DNA of 64,000 nucleotides from Pseudevernia furfuracea (lineage: Eukaryota; Ascomycota; Lecanoromycetes; Lecanorales; Parmeliaceae). Numbering within the stretch: the stretch's first letter is position 1; each line of letters begins with the position of its first letter. Positions 9,101 through 19,284 of the stretch are shown piece by piece. Below the pieces are notes generated by a model. The model made no database searches and was not told the DNA's origin. It saw only the letters and a list, made by a program, of their open reading frames with translations. Both the position numbers and the translations under genes were made by a program. The stretch covers positions 1,550,001 through 1,614,000 of the forward strand of contig JAIUPT010000050.1 in assembly GCA_022315425.1 (NCBI GenBank), written 5' to 3'.

Positions 9101-12039
9101 CTAACCCTCGGCCTCGATCTCGTAGCTATTCGACTTATGCTTCGGTTGGAAATTGAAGTCCTTATGGGCTGGACCGAGAAACATGTCACTGCACATTGTC
9201 AGCAGCTGCATACAGAGAGACTTCTGAATATACAAGTCACCTGATCTTGATCCAGTCCTTGTAGTTGTCGCTCCCTAAAAGCGTTTCGAGATCATTCCTT
9301 CCTCTCCAAGCAGGCGGCCGGTCTTGCAGACTCGGTGGCAGATGCTCAAGGATCCCAACAGGAACGTATCTATACGCAAAGCTCAACCACTCCAGCAAGA
9401 ACCGCCTCGTGATACCAAGACCCATTTCATCAGAACCCCATGTTTCCAGACCGTATCGAACGTATTGCTCGACTAGTGCAAGGCGCTCACTGGCCGATTT
9501 GTCAATGTACTGGCCTTGTTGAATCTCCTCAAATATCCACTTCAAATATTTCGCAGTCAGCATCCCTTCTCTAAGGCAAGGACCGGTGCAATGGGACAGC
9601 TCGAGGGAGCAATGACAGCCTTCAGCTCCAGAAATATGGGCTACAACCCGAAAAACGGTCCTTTATGGGGAAGACTTTCTCGGATATAGTACGTACAGGC
9701 TTGATGAGTGCTCCTCGTGCAATCATAACTGAGTCGACCTTCGCTTCTTCGAGGTGAGTATTGTAGTCAACGTGAGAATAACAATCACCATTGCCGAGAA
9801 AGTAGATCTTGTTTCCGGGCTGTGACCTCGCATCCGCTTCCCGGATAGTGTCAGAGAGATCATCTCCTTTCCGGTTGTAATCTTCGATTACAGCAGCACA
9901 TTCAGATATGTACTTCCAGTCAGCATTCTTCGTGTATCTTTGTTGTCGGCTTCGACCGTGCAGTGTAATCGCTGCAGCACCTGTAACGATTCTGGGGTCA
10001 GCATTCCCTCTTTGAAACAGCATTCCCAGCAATGATACAATTCGACATGTTATTAACAGCCTTTTAATGCCGAGTAACGCCTTGCAACGAGGCACAATCT
10101 CGAGCAGTAGGGAAATCATAGGCAGTATGAAGAGCCTTCTAGTGCCGAACAATGTCTCGCAATTCGTAGAAGTGGTCCAATATAGGAAAACTCTGTTCCC
10201 AAAATGTACATACCAGATGGCCCACCACCGAGCTCGAGGGCTTCCTGGCCACCGTACACCAGCCGATCCACCAGTTTCAGAGCATTTGGCTTATTGTCCT
10301 TTGTACCCATACGGATCTTAACCGTGATTGGTATCTCTCCAGAGACGGCGTTCATACCACGAACGATCTTCTCTAGCTTTCCTTGGCTGTCAAGAAGGGC
10401 AGATCCAGCTCCTGTCCGGTAGACAAGATCGATTGGGCATCCGCAGTTCAGGTCAATTACCCGCAGATACGGGCACAGCTGAGTCAAGACCTCCGTGGCC
10501 TTGAGCGCTTGCCATGGCTTGTTCGCGGCTATCTGAGCTCCGAACTTAATGTCTTTTGCGTTATTGTAGTCCTTTACCACGGGGTCGCTGGGTTGGTACG
10601 ATGGTGGTGTGGCTTCCGATTCGTGAGCCCGCATCAATGCCCACTCAGACTTCTGTCCTTGTATCAAAGGCAGGCTCATGGCCATTTCAGAGTATGTGAC
10701 TTGAGCGCCTTGAGCGACGCACAACCGCCGAAAAGGTAGGTTACCTTGCGTAGTCAGAGGAGCAAGCACAGGGGTTTCTGGCCCAAAGTAGATCCTGCGC
10801 TTCTCAGATGGCAGAAAAGGAGGTTCGGTGTAGCGGGCTCTGTTGTCTTCGATGTCCGTCTTTTCAGGCTTGATCTCTGATACAAGAGATTCTTCATCGG
10901 TTTCCTCCAAACGGCTTTTGGCATTTCTGCGGGTGTTTTCCTCAAGCTCTTTCCCACTCTTCTCAACCCACTGACTGTATTGATCCGCTTTTGGGGTCTT
11001 GAATTTGCGTTTCATCAAGTCATTCTTTGCCTGGGTGGATATCTCATTGATAGTTCCGATATCTGAAACGCCAGAACGCATTTTCTCACTATTGCCACCA
11101 TCTTCTTCGGTAAGTATCAACTCCTTTCTTCCGTCCTCAAGGTCTCTCTCCCTCATGTGGGATCCAACGAAACGACATTTAAATCCAACGTCACATTTAC
11201 CTTTCGCTTGCCTATAGAATGTTCCGAGTCAGCACCCCTTCTTCAATGCAAAAACCCCGTGATGAGATAGCTTTGAGGAGGTAAATATAGGCTTTTGCTC
11301 CTGAAGGACGGCGTGCGACTCGGAATATGACATAGAATAGGTATAATTTGGCCCCAAATACACATACCATATCGGACAGACCCCGCCAAACGTCGTTAGG
11401 TCTTCTCTCTTCCAGTCCTTCAAATACTTTCGAAGGTCATGCTCAAACTTACAACTATCTCCAAAGCGACACTCGCCAGGGGAGAACTCCGGACTGTTGG
11501 CCCGACTTGCACATAGACCCACCTCGTCTCTCGAGGCTCCAAAATTTCGACTCGTATTCTGGCCTCGAGACTTTTCCTTCTTCTTGCCCCTTTCACCCCC
11601 TTTAGGCTGGTCAACATGGGCAGCGCCTTCAGCGGCATCGTCATCCGCAACAGCAGCACTTTTGTCCCCTTTGCTACCAGCTGGGTGCAAAAGATACCTG
11701 ATCAGCGTAAGCTGGCTGCTCATAGATAGGCATCGAAGATGCTGACTCTTTTTTGATAGGAGCAACGCCTTTTTGTCTTTCACTCCGTGTGGGGTGTTGG
11801 GTCCCAATTTCTGGTTCCAGTTTTCTCCGTTTTGATGGTGTTTCCTCTACAACACCGGCAATGCCATGTCTCTCAAATTTCTCCGCCTTGGTCACCGCAG
11901 AGTCTTCTGCATTTGGAGCTTGCTGGGGGTGGACAGTCTTGTCAAGCACGTCTGAATTTAATGATTTCTCCAACTTGATGGCTGGCTCCAGAGGATTGGG
12001 AGGTGGATCGCCACTACTACTGTATTCCATCTCCGCCAT
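9101..12039 (-). CDS. dus3: tRNA-dihydrouridine(47) synthase Dus3
   Basis: Six exons: 12039-11747, 11697-11368, 11211-10214, 9980-9697, 9539-9241 and 9188-9101, giving 763 residues, normal for Dus3. It is an FMN enzyme that reduces U47 in the variable loop of tRNAs. Order: charged disordered N-terminus; two CCCH fingers (CRFGDSCKFEH, then CPIWQAKGKCDVGFKCRFVGSH, completed across intron 2); TIM-barrel start PVLAPLTTQGNLPFRRLC; catalytic-loop motif DLNCGCPIDLVYRTGAG; ITLHGRSRQQRY; NGDCYS; SVMIARGALIKPWIFEEI. All splices keep frame and restore conserved blocks. Introns 2, 3 and 4 are long (156, 233 and 157 nt) and share sequence near their 3' ends, unlike the 50-nt introns 1 and 5. Confidence 0.93.
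9540..9696 (-). repeat. dus3 intron 4, introner-like element candidate
   Basis: 157 nt, GTACGT..TTGAAG. Its last third (CTCGAGCTGTCCCATTGCA, then CCTTAGAGAAGGGATGCTGACT) aligns with the same part of intron 2. It also matches internal units of intron 3. The shared block ends in the branch-site sequence TGCTGAC. Confidence 0.65.
9981..10213 (-). repeat. dus3 intron 3, introner-like element candidate with internal tandem units
   Basis: 233 nt, GTATGT..GTTACAG. It contains an approximately 75-nt-spaced repeat: CGGCACTAGAAGGCTCTTCA and CGGCATTAAAAGGCTGTTAA. A third unit, ending AAAGAGGGAATGCTGACC, resembles the ends of introns 2 and 4. Confidence 0.6.
11212..11367 (-). repeat. dus3 intron 2, introner-like element candidate
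   Basis: 156 nt, GTATGTG..CTATAG. Its 3' segment (AGCTATCTCATCACGG, then TTTGCATTGAAGAAGGGG and TGCTGACT) is clearly alignable with intron 4 of the same gene. Confidence 0.65.
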
Positions 12040-12882
12040 CACAAGAATCTGGCTCTTTTGTCACTTGGTGAAGGGATTGTAGACTAGATCATATGTGGCA
12101 GTCATATTATTATGCAGGGGTGGTTGGAGAAGTCGCAGGAAAGGTTTATTAATTATTATTGCCAAGGTTCCAAGGTCGTGTTGTATCGCTACAACTGCTA
12201 CTTTTGCCGGCAGCAGGAAATAATGTAACCTTTACGAGCCGTGGGCAAAAAGGTGGGAAATAAGTAATACGGTAGATGATGCTCGCGTGCCGTCAAAGTC
12301 AAAGATTTATTAGAGCCAACGATTCAAGGGACGTCATCGTCATGTCCCTTTCAAAATTCCCATTAAATCTGCTTTTTGAAGGGGCGACCATATCATTTTC
12401 CTCAAGTTGAATACGTATACCTGTACCTACACCTGTACCTGTACGAGTACCTTGCTGTCGCTCACCTCCGACTTGACACAGACAGCTGAATACTGTAGTA
12501 ATTAATGTACTGTCTTCTTTACTACACTACTACTACTACTACTACTACCACTACCACTACCACTACTACAAACTCCCTCATCTTTTGCCTCTGACCCTCA
12601 ATCCTCAATTTGCCTCCCCCGCCTAAAAGTTGAGGAGGCAAGAATACCCATTGGGTCGGTACCGCTTGAAAGCGGCTCAACTCTATTTCTTGAGCTTCAA
12701 GCCCGCCATTAATATTGCCATTTCGCTCCTTCCGAAAAGCCCCCCCCCCGTCTTAGTCTTACTGCGTCACTCCCACTTTCTACACAAGGTGATAAGAACA
12801 AGAGGCGACGACAGCATCAATCTTAATAGGTATACCCTCCCAAGAACAATCCGTCATATATAGTCTTCAAACAGCATCATAA
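12040..12882. other. Divergent promoter region between dus3 and the SFP1-like gene, with microsatellites
   Basis: CTGTAC-type repeats lie at 12419-12446 and a CTA/CCA trinucleotide tract at 12526-12569. A poly-C tract and long C/T-rich leader sequence follow before the SFP1 frame. One ATG at 12508 leads only into the trinucleotide tract. Confidence 0.5.
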
Positions 12883-15156
12883 CCTTCGCTGTCGACGACC
12901 TATCCTTGGGCCCAAGTCTCCATACTCGTTCACCGCCGCCCGCCTATTCTTCCCCAAGAGTCACATCCCACGTCAGTAAAGCTGGATTCCCGCGACACCC
13001 CACCTCCTCTGCATTTTTCGCCAGCTGCGAGCGATCGCGAGCGCTCATCTACTGCAGAGACAACCCCTATAGGCACTCCAAGAGGCTTTGGCGCAGCTTT
13101 ACCGCGCAAAGCAGACAAGGAGAAGGAGCACTGGTTCGCTTGGCACCACAAGCACAGCGGATTTGGCGGTACTTCCTACGTGGACTCGACCCTTCTCGAC
13201 TCCGACTTCGAGGACACCACTTTTCCACTGTTCAATGACCCGGCACCCTTCCTAAATATGGGGAGTCGTACCACGCCCATCGACATCGCTACATCTTCCC
13301 GCGCTGCTTCCCCTCGGAGTGCCCAGACCTCGAATCTTACGTCTGCTCTTCAATCCACCTCTGGCAACGAGACACGACCAACGACCGCAATGGACATGAG
13401 TGGGACAACGTTCAGAGGGTTTGGAGGATTTGGAGGAGCCACGCCAGGGTCCCAGCACAGTGGGGCGCAGCCCATCTCAATGAATGTCTCCAATCGAGAC
13501 AAGCCACGCAGAGAGAGTCTCGCTGGTAGCATGGTCACTGGCATGAGTTGGGGTGGTAACTCAGTCGGAAGTTGGATTCGGGATGAGTATGTCTCCACGG
13601 CCTGATCTTCTTGCTAGCAGACAGCTTTGCTAACCTTCTCCAGCATCATCATGCAAGGGACTTCCCCTTTCGCTTACCAATCTCCGTCGTTTCATTCTTC
13701 ATCCTACCTTCCGAAGTTGGAGGCCAACTTCATGCGAGACTTCTCATGCTGCGGACTGACCCTGCCTTCGCTCCACGAATTACTACAGCATTATGAGGAG
13801 AATCATACAGATCAAGCGCAGCCCTCGATGCAAAAGCAAATTCAAACTGGATCACATGCTCGAGTAGATCCCAAGGCTGCCATCGCAGCTACAACTGTGG
13901 ATGCTGTACGGAGCCAAGGTCGAGCTCAGCATCAGCAACAGCAGGCCGAGTCATCACAAAAAGGGCAAGCAACGCCTCAACGCTCGTCTACTCCAGTCAC
14001 CCCAAGACAGACCCAACCGTCGGCGCAAGTAACCCGAGGCTTCACGCCTATGCAGCCTAAGATTGAACAAGATGACGATGCTATGGGGGACATGGAAATG
14101 GATGATGATTATTCAAACATACAACAGACACATTATCCAGCGCAAAATCAAGCCCGGATAACGCAGCGCTCTCAGTTCGGTCAACCCGCTTCGAGTAGAT
14201 TACCAAACCTGGATATTAATACCATGACTTCGGGTAATCCATTGCAACAGCATCAAGGTTTACGGAACTCTCAACCTACAACTCCAGTTTCAGCCGGCAG
14301 GAATGGAACTCTATACTACAATAATCCTACAGTATCGTCGGTGAATACTCCTACTCTGACCACATATCCCAGCGCGCATCCCCTCCAACAGCAGTACTAC
14401 ACACCTGATTCATCAGCTCCGGGTACACCAGGCGAATTGGACGGAGACTTCCTTGGCAACATGGGAAATATGAACATGGGCAACATGCAGTACGTGCAGA
14501 GTCAGAGCCAGGGATATGGTGGCTACGACTTCAGCAATGACAACGGTATGGGCGACTATTGCATCGACGAGCCCGCAAAAAGACTGTTCAGCCTCAATGG
14601 TGGCTTCAACCAGCCACAACAGCCTGCTCAACCCACTTCGGCTACTCAGCTCGGGGATGGGCAATACAGCGAGAATAGTGAGCTCGCAAAGACGATAAGA
14701 GAACAACAAAAGCTGGCTGGGGTGCCTGATCCCTCAGCTGATGGTGGTGTGCCTAAGCCTTTCCACTGCCCCGTTATCGGGTGCGAGAAAGCATACAAGA
14801 ACCATAATGGCTTAAAGTATCACAAGAGCGTAAGCATTCCAGGCTCTCTTTCTATATTGACTTATGCTAATTGCAACCAGCACGGCCACAACACCCAAAC
14901 TCTCAAAGACAACAACAATGGCACCTTTTCTATCGTTGACCCCGAAACTCTGAACCCCTATCCTGGTACTTTAGGCATGGAAAAACACAAGCCATATCGC
15001 TGCGATACCTGCGGGAAACGATACAAGAACCTCAACGGCCTCAAATACCACAAGAACCACTCTCCAAATTGTGATTCCGAAATCCAGAACCCGTACGCTC
15101 ATGCTACCAGTAGGACGGACATGTCTGAGATGTCGACCAATGAAATGGTCATGTAA
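12883..15156 (+). CDS. sfp1: SFP1-like split C2H2 zinc-finger transcription factor (5' end unresolved)
   Basis: Exons 12883-13586, 13644-14829 and 14881-15156. It carries a CCGL..LLQHYEENH finger near the start of exon 2. The C-terminal pair is FHCPVIGCEKAYKNHNGLKYHKS, split by intron 2 before HGH, and YRCDTCGKRYKNLNGLKYHKNH. Gln/Pro-rich linkers and an acidic patch lie between. This split-finger layout is that of Sfp1, which drives ribosome-biogenesis and growth genes under nutrient control. The frame stays open upstream to a stop at 12880 and looks coding (EHWFAWHHKHSGFGG), but it has no ATG before 13258. Either a short 5' exon carries the start, a non-AUG codon is used, or translation begins at 13258. 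The 3' exons are secure. Confidence 0.8.
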
Positions 15157-15741
15157 GAAGATCGACCTGTGCGCGATATGACATCGAGACCCGACTGTGT
15201 ACCAATACCATTTTCCTTTGTCAATACTTTCGACTCGCAGGGTGTTGGGGAGTCATTCAAAAGCATTCCACTGGCGCCGGGGTCGCATACGTATCCTAGA
15301 TTCCCCCTCGCTGCGATGTACTTTGTGTACACTATTCATTTTTCCAAGTATTCATTTTTTTAGGCAGAAGAAAAAGACTGGACATGCTTTCGTGGAGTGT
15401 GATGGACATTACCAAGTTTTAATCGGCGTTGTTGTTGAATAGTCCGACTGCGGGCTTTTCGGCTATTCATCAAGAGGAGAGGGCAGAGGTGTATTGCATA
15501 CGCTGCATTGGTAGATGGATAGGCTTTACGGTTTACATAATTGAACCGGATTTCGTTTCGCAATGTTTTTGCTTGTCAATGGAAGGTATCGATTGAGACG
15601 GATGTCATCCTTGTAATTCATACTCACTGTTAGGGTGTTGGACTTGATGCCCACGTTCCCATACAGCGTCGACGAACTTGGGAGCCGCGGATCGTAGCTT
15701 TCCTTGGCAGCTTGCCTGACCCCCTATCATGTCTCTCTAAG
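15157..15741. other. Convergent 3' region between the SFP1-like gene and noc2
   Basis: Likely the two 3' UTRs. No coding frame with recognisable features and no notable repeat. Confidence 0.5.
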
Positions 15742-18087
15742 CTAGTCATCTTCCTCGGAATCATTTCCCTCTTCTTCTTCTTCATCTTCTCCCTCGTCCT
15801 CACCGTCTTCTTCAACCCCGTCAGGCATCTCCACATCCGCGTCCCTATCCTCCTTTTTCCCCTTGGCCCTCCTCGCTTCATCCTCTCTCCTACTTTCACT
15901 CAACACCCTCTCCTTTTCTTCCTTCTGCTTCCTCAATCCGTCGACAAATGCACCCAACGGCGTCTCCTCAATGGGCACGTCTCGTAGGAAGTTGTCCACG
16001 CCTTGGCGGTCGCTGGGCCCGAAGTTTACCGTGGCTCTTTTCCCCTCAATGTATTGGGCGTTGGCTGACAACTTTTGCAGGAGTAAGGAAATGGATGAAT
16101 TGAGTTTGGCGTTCTTGTTGCCTTTGCCTTCGCGCTCGGCTTTGCTGGTGGCGGATTTATTGCCCTTTGAGGGGGGAGACGAAGCGGATTTGAGCCAGCG
16201 TTTCAAAGTCACTGTGGGCGGTATGATGAGTTCTGGGAAGGCGATGTGTTTTGCCCAGCAGCCAAAGAATTCGGCTAGAAGTTCTTGGACTTGCTGCCCG
16301 AGTCCATCTTGGTAGATGCGGCTTCGGAGGTATGACTTTGGCGCTCGGAGGGCGATGGAAAAGTCGAGAGGTGGGAGGGTTGAGGGCTTAGGCGGCTTGG
16401 AGAGGTCGGGTGATGAAAGGACTTCGAGGAGTGCGGGCGCTAGCGGGATGTAGGTTGATGTTGTTCGAGACACGCGGAGGAGAGAGCGGATAAGGTGGAA
16501 GCGGAGTGGGAAGTAAATCGGTGTTGGGATTAGGCAGAGGGCGCCTAGGGTGATTTGGACGAGAGGGTAGATCAGGGGATGGAGGGGGGAGGCGGATGGA
16601 GATTTGAGGAGGGGGTTCGAGCAGTGCGTTGAGAGGACCCGGGACCAGAAGTCGAGACTGTGGGTGTATTGCCAGTTGTAAATCGTTTTATAGGAGTCTT
16701 TCGTGGGGTGCGTGATGCTGGTTCGTAGGTGGACGGCAAGTTGGCGGATGTAGGTGAAGCCTGTTGTGTAACCGATGTTTGAATCTAGTCCCCACAGTTC
16801 GGCCGCGGAGTTCTTCATCAGATTGATGCCGGAGAGGGTATGTATGTTTGTGATTCTGCTGCCTCGGACGAAGCCCTGGTAGGTGGTTTTGAGGACTGCT
16901 TCGCGGAGGGAGGCATCGCTAATGACGGCGAGGCGTCTGATGAGCATGAAGGCAGTGATTCGGGTGGCTTCATCCGTTGAGGTGTCGGACCAGATATTGA
17001 CGGTTGTTTTGATGAGGGTTTTGAGGACTTTTTTGAATGATAGGAGGTAGGGCAGGAGGGGAATCAGGCACAGTACGGTCATTTTTATGGTTGGAGCGTC
17101 TGATAGGTTCTCCAAAAGGTGATGTATCGATGCTGAATGTGATTTGAGTAGCGGTGTAAGGGTTCGATACTTTTTCGAATCAGTGGCAATGCGTACTTTG
17201 CCAGAAATTGACTCCTTTGTTGGCAGGTGGTGGCTCAGGACTTTGGGAACATGCTCAAGTGCAGTCAAAAGAAGCTCGTTATAGACCTCTGGACTTGAGA
17301 TGGAATACTTGTGCTCTTTACCGTCGTCGGAATTGACATAAGCAGCAGCCCTGAATGCGAGCACAGTTTGACGCATGGCACGTAGCGAGTGTTGTTCCAC
17401 CATTGCAGTCTTCCACTTGCGAACCATGGCTGTTGTGACCTCCGACTCATCATCGTCCTCCTCTCGGAGCACATCTTTTTGTTTGGACTTCTTTCGTTTC
17501 TTCTTCGGGGCCTCCTCTTCTTCACTTAATTGGTCGACTTCTGCCAAGTCTAAGTCTTCACCGAAGTCCAACAATTCAGCATCGTTTTCCTTGAGATACT
17601 TGTAGAACTCCGGATCTTTCTCGACTAACGCATCCAGGTCATCCTTGTGTGCTTCTAATCCATCTTCCAGGTCAGAGCCCATCTCATTGTCGCTGGCGAA
17701 GGGGCTGCCCTGCTCCGAATCACTATCGAATGATTCGTCATCCTCTTCCTCACGCTTTCTCTTTCCTGTCTTCTGTGGTACCTCTTTTATCTTGACAGCC
17801 TTCTTTCCCTTTCCCTTCTGTTCCGGAAGGTCGAAACCGCCTTGAAAGAACTCATCGACACTCATCTTGCTCAAGTCCGCGGCTGCCGATCCATTGGCCT
17901 TCGTTGGCACCGCAGGCTTTGCTTCATCATCAGGTGCTCTAGCCTTGTCAGCTGCGTTCCTGGCCTGCTTCTTGGTTTTGATCTGCTGGCGCTGCTTAAT
18001 CTTGGCGACATCTTTTCGCTTTTCGATGGCATCTTTGAGGTGGTTCTTCTCGAATTTCTTCGTGGACTTCTTCGCCCGTCCAGGCAT
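15742..18087 (-). CDS. noc2: Noc2 ribosome-assembly factor
   Basis: A single exon of 781 residues starting at MPGRAKKSTKKFEKNHLK (ATG 18087), the family N-terminus. Noc2 pairs with Noc1 or Noc3 to move pre-60S particles from nucleolus to nucleoplasm. A Lys-rich nucleolar-targeting N-terminus and acidic patches (EEEDDESFDSDSEQ, LSEEEEAPKKKRKK) precede an alpha-solenoid Noc2 domain with LIRRLAVISDASLREAVLKT, YQGFVRGSRITNIHTLSGIN and NWQYTHSLDFWSRVL. It ends in a short highly acidic tail. Length matches the family (about 700-800). An upstream in-frame ATG at 18126 would add 13 residues that do not look conserved. Confidence 0.93.
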   Translation of the reverse strand: MPGRAKKSTKKFEKNHLKDAIEKRKDVAKIKQRQQIKTKKQARNAADKARAPDDEAKPAVPTKANGSAAADLSKMSVDEFFQGGFDLPEQKGKGKKAVKIKEVPQKTGKRKREEEDDESFDSDSEQGSPFASDNEMGSDLEDGLEAHKDDLDALVEKDPEFYKYLKENDAELLDFGEDLDLAEVDQLSEEEEAPKKKRKKSKQKDVLREEDDDESEVTTAMVRKWKTAMVEQHSLRAMRQTVLAFRAAAYVNSDDGKEHKYSISSPEVYNELLLTALEHVPKVLSHHLPTKESISGKVRIATDSKKYRTLTPLLKSHSASIHHLLENLSDAPTIKMTVLCLIPLLPYLLSFKKVLKTLIKTTVNIWSDTSTDEATRITAFMLIRRLAVISDASLREAVLKTTYQGFVRGSRITNIHTLSGINLMKNSAAELWGLDSNIGYTTGFTYIRQLAVHLRTSITHPTKDSYKTIYNWQYTHSLDFWSRVLSTHCSNPLLKSPSASPLHPLIYPLVQITLGALCLIPTPIYFPLRFHLIRSLLRVSRTTSTYIPLAPALLEVLSSPDLSKPPKPSTLPPLDFSIALRAPKSYLRSRIYQDGLGQQVQELLAEFFGCWAKHIAFPELIIPPTVTLKRWLKSASSPPSKGNKSATSKAEREGKGNKNAKLNSSISLLLQKLSANAQYIEGKRATVNFGPSDRQGVDNFLRDVPIEETPLGAFVDGLRKQKEEKERVLSESRREDEARRAKGKKEDRDADVEMPDGVEEDGEDEGEDEEEEEGNDSEEDD

Positions 18088-19284
18088 AGTGATATCGTAG
18101 CCTTGTAGCAGTGAAGTAATTTCCAATTAGAATAGCAGTAATGGGATGAATTGTACAAGAGATGCTCTACGTCTGCTCATGGCCGAAAAATTGAAGTTGC
18201 GGAGGGCTGACAAAGGAAGGTGTGCCGAGTCGCTTCAGTCTAACCAATCTTGGCGCGGCCAATAGTTGAACTTCTTAATTTTATCTAGCAGACTCGTATC
18301 CATGACCCGATAATTAACCCAGCATGCTGAGCGTAGTCTATGATCCACCAGGCATGGTCTATGTCGACCAGTACTGATGTCGAGTATCGAGTAGGGATTC
18401 CACTGTCCCACTTGCCCAATCGTGAAGCCCTCTCCGACCCGAGTACGAGTCTGATGAACATCAAGTCAAGTCTACAGATTGTACAGACTACCACATTCGC
18501 CAATTGCAATTGTCTATACGATCTGATCATTGCAGCATCTCATTCAATCAGAACCCAGCAAACCAGCGTTCAGCACTTCTGCAATCTGGTTTCGGTCGTT
18601 CAAGATCTCGAACATCAAATCTCAGTGCTTGAGTTCTGTCACGTATCACGCACAGTTGTCATCAATCTTCAAGACATCTGCTACAAGGTGCATGGTAGAA
18701 AAAACTATGTCCCAAAAACATCTTGGAGGCGCTGTCGGAAGTTGTAGGTACAACGGAGCGTAGGTACCTGCGAGTAACGAGCCGTGTTAGAAACAACTAC
18801 AACTTTACAATTCTATGTTTGCCTTTTATGCCGCGCATGCTCACTGCGCATTCTATGACAAAAGCTCCTATCCTCTGCCATCGCTTCTTTTACACTTGGT
18901 TGCAAGCCCCCAGCATTGAAGCCTACTGGGAAGCACATACGAAATCTGCCATACCAGTCCCAGTCCGACCGCATGATGTCTTGTGTTCCTAAATGGTAAC
19001 GATTTCTACGAAAAGCTGCCCCGATTGCGCCTTGAGCTCAAAATCTCACTAGATCGCCCCTTTCTAGCTTCTACTCACATACAGCTCTATCATTTTGTAC
19101 TCCAAACATGGTCTATTCTCTCGAGCTGCCTTGCACCTAGCACCACATTGAAAAAGTAGCGTAGTCGTTTGTCTCCTTAGGTATCTTGCTGGAGCTTCTC
19201 GCTCTCATGACCGCTCTCATGATTCTAGATCTCTGATCGTCCTTGTTTTCAAGAGCTCGTTCACCATTGCACTTTGAAGTTTCG
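18088..19284. other. Divergent spacer upstream of noc2 and the GT34 pseudogene
   Basis: About 1.2 kb without a supported gene. A 135-codon open frame at 18340-18747 has no known domain and an unremarkable composition. It is treated as chance. Confidence 0.45.

Noticed and set aside
18340..18747. 135-codon open frame between noc2 and the GT34 pseudogene
   Set aside because: No domain, signal or conserved-looking block; overlapping frames of similar length exist.
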